A stretch of 64,000 nucleotides of DNA, from NCBI RefSeq assembly GCF_000397205.1, contig NC_021237.1, positions 2,357,001-2,421,000 on the forward strand, given 5' to 3'. Shown one piece after another: positions 1-9,083 of the stretch. Source of the stretch: Pseudomonas protegens CHA0 (lineage in GTDB: Bacteria; Pseudomonadota; Gammaproteobacteria; Pseudomonadales; Pseudomonadaceae). The first letter of the stretch is position 1. The number at the start of each line of letters is the position of its first letter. The notes under the pieces were generated by a model, which saw only the letters and a program-made list of their open reading frames with translations, had not been told where the DNA came from and ran no database searches. A program made the position numbers and the translations under genes.

Positions 1-971
1 ATTACGCCGGCCAGGGCAAGCACTTCATCATCAGCATGGCGCCTGAGTTTCCCTACCTGACCAGCAATGGCAAGTACGTGGCCTACCTGCAGGCCCTGGA
101 AGGCTATTACGACTTTGTCGCGCCGCAGTTCTATAACCAGGGAGGCGACGGGCTCTGGGTGCAGGAGGCCAATGGCGGGCAGGGCGCCTGGATCGCCCAG
201 AACAATGACGCGATGAAAGAGGATTTCCTCTACTACCTGAGCGAAAGCCTGGCCTCCGGTACCCGTGGTTTCACTCGCATTGCCGCGGACAAGCTGGTGA
301 TAGGCCTGCCAAGCAACGTCGATGCCGCGGCCACCGGCTATGTGATCGACCCGTCGGCGGTGAGCAATGCGTTCAAGCGCTTGCAGGGCGCCGGTCACGC
401 CATCAAGGGGTTGATGACCTGGTCGGTGAACTGGGATGCCGGCATCAGTCGGCAGGGTGTGCCCTACAACTGGGAGTTTCGTCATCGCTATGCGCCGCTG
501 ATCCATGGCGATGGCGGTGAGCCGGAGCGCCCAGGTGCTCCTGGAAACCTGATGGTACTGGGCACCAGTCGCAGCAGCGTCAACCTGAGCTGGGGTGTTT
601 CCGGTAGTGTGCGGCCGGTGGAGTTCTACACCTTGTACCGCGACGGCAATGCGGTCGCTCGCACCCCCTCTCCGGGCTTCGAGGATCAGGGGCTGAGTGC
701 GGACACCCAATACAGCTATTTTGTGACCGCTACCGACACTCAGGGCCAGGAGTCGCTCCCCAGCCGCAGTGTGAGTGCCAGGACCGCAGGCGGTGCGGTC
801 GATCCGAGCTTTCCCGAGTGGCGCACCAGCCAGCACTACCTCAGGGAGGATGGAGTGACTTACGAAGGCAATCGTTACCTGTGCCTTCAGGAGCACACCT
901 CCAACCCGGGCTGGACGCCATCCGTAGCGTTCACCCTGTGGAGCAAGGTGCTGCAGGAGCGTCATGGCTGA
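1..971 (+). CDS. Chitinase, GH18 family, 3' part (5' end outside window)
   Basis: Open from the window edge (frame of base 3); about 322 residues visible. The first ~165 residues are the C-terminal half of a GH18 TIM barrel: the MAPE strand, the YDFVAPQFYNQ strand whose Tyr normally contacts substrate, and the closing MTWSVNWD strand. A fibronectin type III module follows (begins near PGAPGNLMVLG). The last ~45 residues form a chitin-binding module of the CBM5/12 type (WRTSQHYLREDGVTYEGNRYLC...W). The order catalytic-FnIII-CBM is typical of secreted bacterial chitinases that hydrolyse beta-1,4-GlcNAc polymers. The acidic DxxDxDxE catalytic motif lies upstream of the window, so activity cannot be confirmed here. 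Chitinase in this genus is usually Gac/Rsm controlled, and rsmE lies 1.4 kb downstream. Confidence 0.9.
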   Translation, partial: YAGQGKHFIISMAPEFPYLTSNGKYVAYLQALEGYYDFVAPQFYNQGGDGLWVQEANGGQGAWIAQNNDAMKEDFLYYLSESLASGTRGFTRIAADKLVIGLPSNVDAAATGYVIDPSAVSNAFKRLQGAGHAIKGLMTWSVNWDAGISRQGVPYNWEFRHRYAPLIHGDGGEPERPGAPGNLMVLGTSRSSVNLSWGVSGSVRPVEFYTLYRDGNAVARTPSPGFEDQGLSADTQYSYFVTATDTQGQESLPSRSVSARTAGGAVDPSFPEWRTSQHYLREDGVTYEGNRYLCLQEHTSNPGWTPSVAFTLWSKVLQERHG

Positions 972-1134
972 GTTGTGACGGCCATTGATGAAGTTGAGTG
1001 GCCAGGCGGTTCTTGCGGAAGTTGTCGATCCGTGCGAGCCGCCTTTTTCGTTTCCGCTGGCCGGCAACAGCCCGGGTTATGAGCTATTACTGAGCTGCCC
1101 GGATGTGTCGATCAATCAAGCGGAGATGAGCTCG

Positions 1135-1596
1135 ATGTTGCAGCAATGGTTGCTGGCGGCTGTGCATTTGCTGGCGTTTGCCAGTGCCTTTGCCGGGGTA
1201 CTGGCGCGTGCTTCGGCATTGCGTCGCCTGAGCGGCGGCGCTGCGGCGCCCGGGCAGGTGTTGCGGGCCGACAATGTCTGGGGGCTGATGGCCGCGGTGT
1301 TGTTGATCACCGGGTTGTTGCGGGCTTTTGGCGGTTATGGCAAGGGTACGGAGTATTACCTGCACCAGCCGCTGTTCCATCTGAAGATGACGCTGTTCGT
1401 GATCATCCTGTTGCTGGAGGTCCTGCCGATGCTGACCTTGATCCGCTGGCGCATGGCCCTGGGGCGAGGGGTGGCGCCACAGATCGGGCGGGCGCTGCTG
1501 TTCGCCCGTATCAGCGATGTGCAGGCCCTGCTCATGGTGTTGATGGTCATCGCCGCCAGCGGCATGGCGCGTGGGGTGACCTGGGCTCAGTTGTAA
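1135..1596 (+). CDS. Small inner-membrane protein, DUF2214-like
   Basis: About 153 residues with four hydrophobic segments: an N-terminal LLAAVHLLAFASAFAGVLA, then LMAAVLLITGLLRAFGGYG, MTLFVIILLLEVLPML and a C-terminal LMVLMVIAASGMARG. It resembles DUF2214 proteins (about 150 residues, function unknown). I chose the ATG at 1135 because GGAG at 1122-1125 sits nine bases upstream and the protein then starts directly before the first membrane helix. An in-frame ATG at 1126 abuts the GGAG with no spacing, and the frame is open further upstream to 985 without a good ribosome site. It stands alone between the chitinase and a VOC protein. Function unknown. Confidence 0.75.
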   Translation: MLQQWLLAAVHLLAFASAFAGVLARASALRRLSGGAAAPGQVLRADNVWGLMAAVLLITGLLRAFGGYGKGTEYYLHQPLFHLKMTLFVIILLLEVLPMLTLIRWRMALGRGVAPQIGRALLFARISDVQALLMVLMVIAASGMARGVTWAQL

Positions 1597-1675
1597 TCAT
1601 TGGTAAGCGGAGCTGCACTGCATGGCTGCTTGAGAGTAGGCTCGCGGCTCTATCAATGAGCAATGGAAGCCTTCG

Positions 1676-2116
1676 ATGTTTCAAATGAATGACCTGGTGC
1701 CGGAGATGCTGGTCACCGACCTGCAGCGCAGTCTGGCCTTCTACTGCGATCTTCTGGGCTTCAAGGTGGAGTATCAGCGGCCGGAACACTTCTTTGCCTT
1801 CCTCTCCCTCAATGGTGCCCAACTGATGCTGGAGCAGGATGACCAGCAGGAGTCGGAGTGGCGCGTGGGGCCCTTGCAGGCTCCATTTGGCCGCGGCATG
1901 AACCTGTCCATCGAGTGCCCGGATATTCGCCAGTTGGCAGCCGCCCTGGCTCGGGCGGGCATTGCCTTGCGTCGAGAGATTCAGGAGTGCTGGTACCGTC
2001 ACGACGAATTGCTGCACGGCGAGTTGAACCTGCTGGTACTCGACCCGGATGGTTACCTGCTGCGCTTTACCCAGGACCTGGGCTTCAAGCCTGTGGAGCC
2101 TGCAGCGGACGCCTGA
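1676..2116 (+). CDS. VOC-superfamily protein (glyoxalase/bleomycin-resistance fold)
   Basis: 146 residues. The pattern is that of one vicinal-oxygen-chelate domain: VPEMLVTDLQRSLAFYCDLLGFKVEYQ at the N-terminus, LMLEQDD, and a C-terminal ELNLLVLDPDGYLLRF that forms the last beta-hairpin. Proteins like this bind metal or ligand as dimers. Members include glyoxalase I, bleomycin-binding proteins and dioxygenases, so the substrate cannot be assigned. ATG at 1676 is preceded by TGGAAG six bases upstream. An imperfect GC-rich inverted repeat (about 2131-2153) follows the stop but has no T-run. Confidence 0.8.
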   Translation: MFQMNDLVPEMLVTDLQRSLAFYCDLLGFKVEYQRPEHFFAFLSLNGAQLMLEQDDQQESEWRVGPLQAPFGRGMNLSIECPDIRQLAAALARAGIALRREIQECWYRHDELLHGELNLLVLDPDGYLLRFTQDLGFKPVEPAADA

Positions 2117-2354
2117 CCGCCGCACCGGTGCGCCGCCTGCAATGCAGCGGCGGCGTGTGTCGGGAATCAACGGTCGGGCTCGCTATCGCGAAAGGGCGAT
2201 AATCAGTGGTTGACGACAGTCTGATGGGCGGGAATCTGCTGTGGCTGCAACCGGGCGAGGGTGTGCGGGCCGTCTGCGGGGAAAAGCTCAAGGCAAACAA
2301 GACAGGCGCTGCGCCAGCCGTTGTGCGCGGGCAAAAGGCTGGTGCTCATGCTGT

Positions 2355-2549
2355 TCAGGGGGTTTCGCGTTTGTCCGGAGCGGTCAGGCCTGCCTGAATG
2401 CGTTGATAGATTTCTTCCCGGTGTACCGCGACGTCTTTTGGCGCGTTGATACCAATGCGCACTTGCTGGCCGCTGACGCCGAGAATGGTGATCGTAATGT
2501 CGTCACCGATGTTTATGCTTTCACCGACTTTGCGGGTGAGTATCAGCAT
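2355..2549 (-). CDS. rsmE: RsmE, CsrA-family post-transcriptional regulator
   Basis: 64 residues beginning [18 protein letters not shown], the CsrA/RsmA beta-strand core with the RNA-contacting LTRK and [13 protein letters not shown] segments intact. The C-terminus ([13 protein letters not shown]) matches the short RsmE paralogue of the P. fluorescens group rather than RsmA. Family members dimerise and bind GGA motifs over Shine-Dalgarno sites of Gac-controlled mRNAs, and are sequestered by RsmX/Y/Z RNAs. Start chosen at 2549: AAGGAG precedes it, and the 13 upstream in-frame codons have no family similarity. The Shine-Dalgarno itself (CAAGGAGA) nearly matches the CANGGANG Rsm site, so autocontrol is plausible. 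This regulator is likely relevant to the chitinase and lipopeptide genes in the same window. Confidence 0.95.
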
Positions 2550-2799
2550 GATCTTCTCCTTGATAGCTTTGTAGGGCACCAGATTCAAACAGTGCAGAGG
2601 TCGGTCTTAGGTATAGATTAGTGCGAAGTTCCACTGAGTGGGTGCCTCTTTCTGACGCGCAGAAGATCTATTAATTCCCAAGGCGCAACTATACATAGGC
2701 AATAAATATCATTCTTCCTGTTTCGGTCCGATTTTGTGACGAGGTCTCTCGGGTCATGAGTGCTAAAATCGCCACCTCAGACTTTCTAGGGGTTAGGTT

Positions 2800-3165
2800 G
2801 TGCGCACAGTAGCGATGATGATGGCGGTATTGGCGTTGGCCGGTTGTGGGGAAGGCAAGCGGGTCGAAGCGAACAAGAGCACGGCGGTGGCAGTACAGAC
2901 CCAGCCGGCCTCGACCGAGCCGCAATGGGATGTGCTGGTGGGCAGCTCGCTCCCCCTGGCGGTGAGTGACCTGACCGGCTGGCTGATCGAGCACGGGGTG
3001 ATTTCCAATGTGGTGACCGTGGACGGCAAGCGTCTGGTCGTGGTCGGTCCGTTTGCTTCCCAGGCCGAGGCCGAGGCGAAGAAGAATGAAGTGACCGAAA
3101 AGCTGGTCAAGGCCAAGAAGCGTGACATCGAAGTCACGGTCATCGAGCATCAAGCCGCGCAGTAA
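2800..3165 (+). CDS. Lipoprotein with SPOR-like domain
   Basis: 121 residues, GTG start at 2800 with AGGGG about eight bases upstream. The first residues form a short lipoprotein signal ending VLALAGC, giving an acylated Cys at about residue 16. A low-complexity linker (residues ~20-40) precedes a compact C-terminal domain with the SPOR pattern: WDVLVGSSLPLAVSDLTGWL, then LVVVGPFASQAEAEAKKNEV. SPOR domains bind denuded peptidoglycan at division sites, so an envelope or septal role is inferred. It is transcribed divergently from rsmE across about 250 bp, and convergently with endA. Confidence 0.75.
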   Translation: MRTVAMMMAVLALAGCGEGKRVEANKSTAVAVQTQPASTEPQWDVLVGSSLPLAVSDLTGWLIEHGVISNVVTVDGKRLVVVGPFASQAEAEAKKNEVTEKLVKAKKRDIEVTVIEHQAAQ

Positions 3166-3216
3166 GCCCGTTTCCATAGGCTCAATGATCGCCCGCCACC
3201 CGCGGGCGATCTGCGT

Positions 3217-3906
3217 TCAGCCACAAGCCTTGAGGTTGACTGCGCCGACGAATTCATTGCCGCGCCCCATCACGCAAGCCACGCTCTGATTGCGCTGGCG
3301 CTCCCAGGCCTGTACTGGATAGGTCTTGTTCCAGGCTTCGAAGAGCTGACGATCCTGTTTGGAAAGGCGCAGGCCGTACTGCTTGCTCATGTAGAAGTAG
3401 GTGCGGGCAATCATCCCGCGAATCGAAGGGCGAGGCATGACCTTCTTGGCCTTGAAGTCGACCTGGGTCAGGCACGAACCGTACTGGCCCGATTGTTCCG
3501 GCAGCCAGCCGAAGCTGAAATTGCTGCGATCACCATTCACTTCGCCAATGCTCGGTACCAGATTGTGCAGGTCGGCCTCGGCGCGCTGATAGACCGAATC
3601 GGTGCGTGTGCAGTTCTTGCGACCGCCTTGTTGCCAGCACTGGCGCTGATGGCCGATCTGCCAGGCCGGCACTATATGCTCCCATTCAATGCGTTCGGCG
3701 CGCTTGGCGTTCTTGCGCGGAACATAGCCGCAGGCCGCCAGGTTCACCCGGTTGCCGTTGTATTTGCAGCCGCAATAGAACTCGGTGGATTGGGGGGCGT
3801 AGAGCTTCCAGGCGACTTTCTTGGCTTCGCTGAAGGTGCGGGGTGCATCGGCTTGGGCGGAACAGGCGAGAAACAGCAACAGCAGGGCAAAACAACGGAC
3901 ACTCAT
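3217..3906 (-). CDS. endA: Endonuclease I (EndA family), exported
   Basis: 229 residues. The N-terminus MSVRCFALLLLFLACSAQA is a clear signal peptide, so the enzyme should be periplasmic or secreted. The nuclease core shows ERIEWEHIVPAWQIG, the His-metal motif, and ADLHNLVPSIGEVNGDRSN, the second family signature with catalytic His/Asn. Several Cys pairs (CGCKYNG, CWQQGGRKNC) suggest disulfides. Family members cut double-stranded DNA non-specifically. The start at 3906 is set by the signal peptide; longer in-frame extensions overlap the upstream gene. It lies four bases after the DUF1654 gene, so the two are probably co-transcribed from the LexA-box promoter at about 4170. Membership is clear; the SOS link is inference. 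Confidence 0.9.
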   Translation of the reverse strand: MSVRCFALLLLFLACSAQADAPRTFSEAKKVAWKLYAPQSTEFYCGCKYNGNRVNLAACGYVPRKNAKRAERIEWEHIVPAWQIGHQRQCWQQGGRKNCTRTDSVYQRAEADLHNLVPSIGEVNGDRSNFSFGWLPEQSGQYGSCLTQVDFKAKKVMPRPSIRGMIARTYFYMSKQYGLRLSKQDRQLFEAWNKTYPVQAWERQRNQSVACVMGRGNEFVGAVNLKACG

Positions 3907-3910
3907 CGAC

Positions 3911-4150
3911 TCAATCTTCCTTCGGCACGACCCAGAAAATCTGCACACCGCCATCGTCGCGGTAGGCGAGGGTGACGTTGTCGTTTTCGGCGATCTCCTC
4001 CAGCAGGCGTTCCCACTCATCCTGTGGCTCATCGGCGAGGCGGAAGATCAGCGCTGCCTTGGCCTTTTGTGCGGTGGGAGAGTTGATGATTTTCTGGATG
4101 CGCACACCCAGGCGTTCGTAGGAGCTGAGGGGCGTTTGGGTCGTGGCCAC
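3911..4150 (-). CDS. DUF1654-family small protein
   Basis: 79 residues beginning at GTG 4150, with AAGGAA six bases upstream. The sequence has the DUF1654 pattern: SSYERLGVRIQKIINSPTAQKAKAALIFRLADEPQDEWERLLEEI, then a beta-rich C-terminal half ending GVQIFWVVPKED. The family is found mainly in Pseudomonas and its phages and has no established function. An ATG at 4180 gives a ten-codon extension, but it would start inside the LexA palindrome and lacks a ribosome site, so I prefer the GTG. It is the first gene of a probable operon with endA. Confidence 0.75.
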   Translation of the reverse strand: MATTQTPLSSYERLGVRIQKIINSPTAQKAKAALIFRLADEPQDEWERLLEEIAENDNVTLAYRDDGGVQIFWVVPKED

Positions 4151-4168
4151 GGAACATTCCTTATTAAG

Positions 4169-4184
4169 CTGTACGTGCATACAG
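4169..4184. promoter_or_regulatory. LexA (SOS) box
   Basis: CTGTACGTGCATACAG fits the CTG-N10-CAG LexA consensus with the favoured outer CTGT/ACAG arms. It lies 19 bp ahead of the GTG start of the DUF1654-endA pair. A second perfect inverted repeat, TACAGT-ATTTA-ACTGTA (4180-4196), overlaps it. Regulation by LexA is inferred from the motif and its position. Confidence 0.7.
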
Positions 4185-4334
4185 TATTTAACTGTAGGGC
4201 ATTTCGCAACTGCTTAAAATTCAAGAAGTTCCTCTGACAACGCTTTATGCATTTGTCTCACGAGGAGAGCAGATTTTTTTGCATGGGGGAAAGGGGGGAA
4301 CCACCCGCCCGGGCGGGCGAGTGGTTGCAAGCAT

Positions 4335-4356
4335 GCTCGACCGGGGCCGGTCGAGC
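4335..4356 (-). terminator. Hairpin downstream of ansB
   Basis: GCTCGACC...GGTCGAGC is a perfect eight-base inverted repeat starting about 11 bases after the asparaginase stop on the minus strand. There is no T-run, so this may be a weak or Rho-assisted end. A second repeat, CCACCCGCCC/GGGCGGGCGAGTGG, sits just beyond it (about 4301-4324). Confidence 0.45.
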
Positions 4357-4366
4357 AGAGGGGCTG

Positions 4367-5497
<1,131 letters not shown>

Positions 5498-5596
5498 CTA
5501 GAAACACCCCGGCGGCAGATCTGTATGCGCCGGGGCAGCGAGGGTGGAGCAGGATCTGTACCAGCGCTACCTTGGCTGGATGACTATTTTAAGTTA

Positions 5597-5610
5597 CTGA
5601 TTTATATCAA
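5597..5610. promoter_or_regulatory. Candidate Anr/FNR box
   Basis: CTGATTTATATCAA differs from the TTGAT-N4-ATCAA Anr/FNR consensus at one base. It lies in the AT-rich intergenic region between divergent ansB (start 5455) and the 5794 gene, about 142 bp from the ansB start. E. coli ansB is FNR-activated, which makes the ansB side the likelier target; the distance implies a leader of about 100 nt. The rest of the 338-bp gap shows no gene. Confidence 0.5.
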
Positions 5611-5793
5611 TTTTATTTCTGTTTTTATGCGTAAGAAATCATGTGGCGTCCGGGTTTCCGAACGTTTTCAAGGTGGCGCGTTCGGCAATCCGAAAATGCT
5701 CGTCACAAGTCCCGGGATGACTTCTCGCTCATCCATTAAAGATTGTTCTGCAGCGGTCGATGATCCTTCTAGGATTTTTCACCAGGAGTTCCC

Positions 5794-6243
5794 ATGTCAC
5801 TGTCAGTAGGATTTCCAGGGGCAGGAGCCATTCTGATCAATGGCAAGTCGCCCGCGACCATCGATGCATTGAGTAATGCCGCCGCCGAACAGGCATCTAC
5901 GGCGTTGGGGACCGACGAGTCGGGCACTTTGCGGGTCGGCTCCAGCAAGCAGGCCGAACAGTCTGAAAGCGAAAGCCCAAGCGAAGACAAGCACGGCATC
6001 GTGGTAAAGATGCTGCTCAAGCGCATGCAGGAGCTGCAGCAGCAACTTCGCGAGCTGCAACAGCAACTGGCTGCCGCCCAGGCCGCCAACTACCCAACCC
6101 CTGAGGCCAAGCAGACGGCGGTGATGGCCATTCAAGGGCAAGTCGCCGATACCAACGGCGCGCTGGCGGAAGTCTCTGGCAACCTGGTCCGGGAGTTGGC
6201 CAAGGAGTCGTCTTCCGGTGGCCTGGTGAACACCACTGCCTGA
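5794..6243 (+). CDS. Hypothetical protein with Gln-rich coiled coil
   Basis: 149 residues, ATG preceded by AGGAG at good spacing. The N-terminal ~60 residues are Ala/Ser/Glu-rich and look disordered. The centre (LLKRMQELQQQLRELQQQLAAAQAAN) is a strong heptad-patterned coiled coil. The C-terminal part is an Ala/Val-rich helix region ending GGLVNTTA. There is no signal peptide or membrane segment. I do not recognise a characterised family. It is single, ended by a good terminator, and lies between ansB and the ribose operon. Confidence 0.75.
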   Translation: MSLSVGFPGAGAILINGKSPATIDALSNAAAEQASTALGTDESGTLRVGSSKQAEQSESESPSEDKHGIVVKMLLKRMQELQQQLRELQQQLAAAQAANYPTPEAKQTAVMAIQGQVADTNGALAEVSGNLVRELAKESSSGGLVNTTA

Positions 6244-6251
6244 ATCATCAG

Positions 6252-6283
6252 CCTGTCCGGGAGCATTTTTCGGGCAGGTTTTT
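6252..6283 (+). terminator. Rho-independent terminator
   Basis: CCTGTCCG, an 11-base loop, then CGGGCAGG followed by TTTTT. The eight-base stem contains one G-U pair. It ends the 5794-6243 gene and insulates the ribose operon. Confidence 0.85.
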
Positions 6284-6378
6284 CTCCTCGTGGCCGGCTG
6301 CGGATGGCTACTCACTCTCTCTGATCGCACTTTGAACAGCGTTGACAAACGCTGGCGAGGTTCGCATAGTTCGTTTTA

Positions 6379-6392
6379 CGCAAACGTTTGCG
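6379..6392. promoter_or_regulatory. RbsR operator (LacI-family palindrome)
   Basis: CGCAAACGTTTGCG is a perfect 14-bp palindrome with the central CG typical of LacI/GalR-family operators. It lies 124 bp before rbsB. The operon encodes its own LacI-family regulator (10058-11080), the obvious ligand. Ribose would be expected to relieve repression. Confidence 0.8.
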
Positions 6393-6515
6393 CGGCCTTC
6401 GGACAAGGATAATCGTCTATCTTTGCAAGGTTCGCCGTCGGCCAGTGGTGCTGCCTAACTGGCGGTTCCGTTTGACGAACGCTGCTCACAATAATCATAA
6501 GATCGGAGTGAACCC

Positions 6516-7472
6516 ATGAAGCTGCCCTTTGCTGGACGTCTCCTCGCTGTCGCCGTTCTCGCCGCTGCATCCGCGGCCCTTCCTTTCTCCTCGGCTCAAG
6601 CCGATACCCCGCAGAAACCCAAGGTCGCCCTGGTCATGAAATCCTTGGCCAACGAGTTCTTCCTGACGATGGAAGATGGTGCCAAGGCCTATCAGAAAGA
6701 GCATTCCGCCGATTTCGACCTGGTGTCCAACGGCATCAAGGATGAAACCGATACCGCCAACCAGATCCGCATCGTCGAGCAGATGATCGTCTCCAAGGTC
6801 AACGCACTGGTGATCGCCCCGGCTGACTCCAAGGCCATGGTTCCGGTGATCAAGAAGGCCGTGGACGCCGGGATCACGGTGATCAACATCGACAACCAGC
6901 TCGACCCCGGCGTGCTGAAGAGCAAGAACATCAGCGTGCCTTTCGTTGGCCCGGACAACCGCAAGGGCGCGCGTCTGGTGGGTGAGTACCTGGCCAAGCA
7001 ACTCAAGGCCGGTGACGAAGTGGGAATCATCGAAGGGGTTTCCACCACCACCAACGCACAGCAGCGCACCGCCGGCTTCAAGGATGCAATGGAAGCCGCG
7101 CAGATCAAGGTGGTGTCGCTGCAGTCGGGCGACTGGGAAATCGACGCCGGCAATCGTGTGGCCTCGGCCATGCTCAGCGAATACCCGAACCTCAAGGCAT
7201 TGCTGGCCGGTAACGACAGCATGGCGGTAGGCGCGGTTTCGGCAGTCCGGGCTGCCGGCAAGGCAGGCAAGGTGCAGGTCGTGGGCTACGACAACATCAA
7301 CGCCATCAAGCCGATGCTCAAGGATGGCCGGGTCCTGGCCACTGCCGATCAGTTCGCTGCCAAGCAGGCGGTGTTCGGTATCGAGACCGCGCTGAAGATC
7401 CTCAAGGGCGAGAAAGTCGACAGCGGCACCAATGGCGTGATCGAAACTCCGGTTGAACTGGTCACTCAGTAG
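6516..7472 (+). CDS. rbsB: Ribose ABC transporter, periplasmic binding protein
   Basis: 318 residues. The signal peptide (MKLPFAGRLLAVAVLAAASAALPFSSAQA) is followed by the periplasmic-binding-protein type I fold: KVALVMKSLANEFFLTMEDGAKAY, then IVEQMIVSKVNALVIAPADS, INIDNQLD, and GNDSMAVGAV near the C-terminal lobe. It matches RbsB-type pentose-binding proteins. ATG 6516 has GGAGTG upstream. It is the first gene of rbsBACRKD and would deliver ribose to RbsAC. Confidence 0.95.
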   Translation: MKLPFAGRLLAVAVLAAASAALPFSSAQADTPQKPKVALVMKSLANEFFLTMEDGAKAYQKEHSADFDLVSNGIKDETDTANQIRIVEQMIVSKVNALVIAPADSKAMVPVIKKAVDAGITVINIDNQLDPGVLKSKNISVPFVGPDNRKGARLVGEYLAKQLKAGDEVGIIEGVSTTTNAQQRTAGFKDAMEAAQIKVVSLQSGDWEIDAGNRVASAMLSEYPNLKALLAGNDSMAVGAVSAVRAAGKAGKVQVVGYDNINAIKPMLKDGRVLATADQFAAKQAVFGIETALKILKGEKVDSGTNGVIETPVELVTQ

Positions 7473-7529
7473 TCATTGCGGCGGTACAACGGCGCTCGCC
7501 CGGTTGGGCGGGCGCATGGAGAGTTTCCT

Positions 7530-9083
7530 ATGTCAGTTTCTGCTGCCAACGCTGTCCTATCGGTCAGCGGTATCGGCAAGACTTATGCGCAACCGGTGTT
7601 GACCGGCATCGACCTGACGCTGTTGCGCGGTGAAGTGCTGGCGCTCACCGGCGAGAACGGTGCCGGCAAGAGCACCCTGTCGAAGATCATCGGTGGCTTG
7701 GTCAGCCCCACCACAGGGCACATGCAGTTCAATGGCCAGGATTATCGTCCGGGCAGTCGCGCCCAGGCCGAGGATCTGGGCATTCGCATGGTGATGCAGG
7801 AGCTCAACCTGCTGCCGACCCTGTCGGTGGCCGAGAACCTGTTTCTCGACAACCTGCCCAGCAGTGGTGGCTGGATCAGCCGCCGGCAATTGCGCAAGGC
7901 GGCGATCGAGGCCATGGCCCAGGTCGGTCTGGATGCCATCGACCCCGACACCCTGGTGGGCGAGCTGGGCATCGGCCACCAGCAGATGGTGGAGATCGCC
8001 CGTAACCTGATCGGCGACTGCCATGTGCTGATTCTCGATGAGCCCACCGCCATGCTCACGTCCCGCGAGGTAGAAATGCTCTTCGAGCAGATCACCCGCC
8101 TGCAGGCCCGCGGCGTGTCGATCATCTATATCTCCCATCGCCTGGAAGAGCTGGCCCGGGTTGCCCAGCGCATCGCGGTATTGCGTGACGGCTGCCTGGT
8201 CTGTGTCGAGCCGATGGCCAACTACAACAGCGAGCAACTGGTGAACCTGATGGTGGGTCGCGAGCTGGGCGAGCACATCGACCTGGGCGAGCGCCGGATC
8301 GGCGCGCCGGCCTTGACGGTGAGCAACCTCAGCCGCTCGGACAAAGTCCGCGATGTGTCCTTCGAGGTCCGCAGTGGCGAGATCTTCGGAATTTCCGGGT
8401 TGATCGGGGCAGGGCGCACCGAGCTGCTGCGCCTGATCTTCGGTGCCGATGTCGCCGACAGCGGCACCATCGCCCTGGGCACCCCGGCGCGCCCGGTGAG
8501 CATCCGCTCGCCAGTGGATGCGGTGGCCAACGGCATCGCCCTGATTACCGAGGACCGCAAGGGTGAGGGGCTGCTGTTGACCCAGTCCATCAGCGCCAAT
8601 ATCGCCCTGGGCAACATGCCGGCGATTTCCAGCAGCGGCCTGGTCAATGGCCAGGACGAGGAGCATCTGGCGCGGCGCCAGATCGACGCCATGCGTATCC
8701 GCAGCTCCAGCCCGGCGCAACTGGTCAGCGAGCTGTCCGGTGGCAACCAGCAGAAGGTGGTGATCGGCCGCTGGCTGGAGCGCGACTGTTCGGTGCTGCT
8801 GTTCGATGAGCCGACCCGTGGCATCGATGTCGGCGCCAAGTTCGATATCTACGGCCTGTTGGGGGAGTTGACCCGGCAGGGCAAGGCCCTTGTGGTGGTG
8901 TCCAGCGACCTGCGCGAGCTGATGCTGATCTGCGATCGCATTGGCGTGCTCTCGGCCGGGCGGCTGATCGATACCTTCGAGCGCGACAGCTGGACCCAGG
9001 ATGAACTGCTTGCCGCGGCATTTGCCGGCTATCAAAAACGAGATGCGCTGATCGATGAAGCAGCGCCTAGGAATGCATCATGA
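7530..9083 (+). CDS. rbsA: Ribose ABC transporter, ATPase
   Basis: 517 residues with two fused nucleotide-binding domains, as in RbsA/AraG/MglA. Domain 1 has an intact Walker A, GENGAGKST (about 41-49), and a Walker B, LILDEPTA. Domain 2 has a degenerate Walker A, GLIGAGRTE (about 289), but an intact LSGGNQQKV signature (about 400) and LLFDEPTRGID Walker B (about 423). Such asymmetry is normal for the family. Start 7530 (MSVSAANAVL) follows a GAGAG ribosome site 57 bp after rbsB. The frame is open 18 codons further up without similarity. Its stop overlaps the rbsC start (ATGA). Confidence 0.95.
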   Translation: MSVSAANAVLSVSGIGKTYAQPVLTGIDLTLLRGEVLALTGENGAGKSTLSKIIGGLVSPTTGHMQFNGQDYRPGSRAQAEDLGIRMVMQELNLLPTLSVAENLFLDNLPSSGGWISRRQLRKAAIEAMAQVGLDAIDPDTLVGELGIGHQQMVEIARNLIGDCHVLILDEPTAMLTSREVEMLFEQITRLQARGVSIIYISHRLEELARVAQRIAVLRDGCLVCVEPMANYNSEQLVNLMVGRELGEHIDLGERRIGAPALTVSNLSRSDKVRDVSFEVRSGEIFGISGLIGAGRTELLRLIFGADVADSGTIALGTPARPVSIRSPVDAVANGIALITEDRKGEGLLLTQSISANIALGNMPAISSSGLVNGQDEEHLARRQIDAMRIRSSSPAQLVSELSGGNQQKVVIGRWLERDCSVLLFDEPTRGIDVGAKFDIYGLLGELTRQGKALVVVSSDLRELMLICDRIGVLSAGRLIDTFERDSWTQDELLAAAFAGYQKRDALIDEAAPRNAS

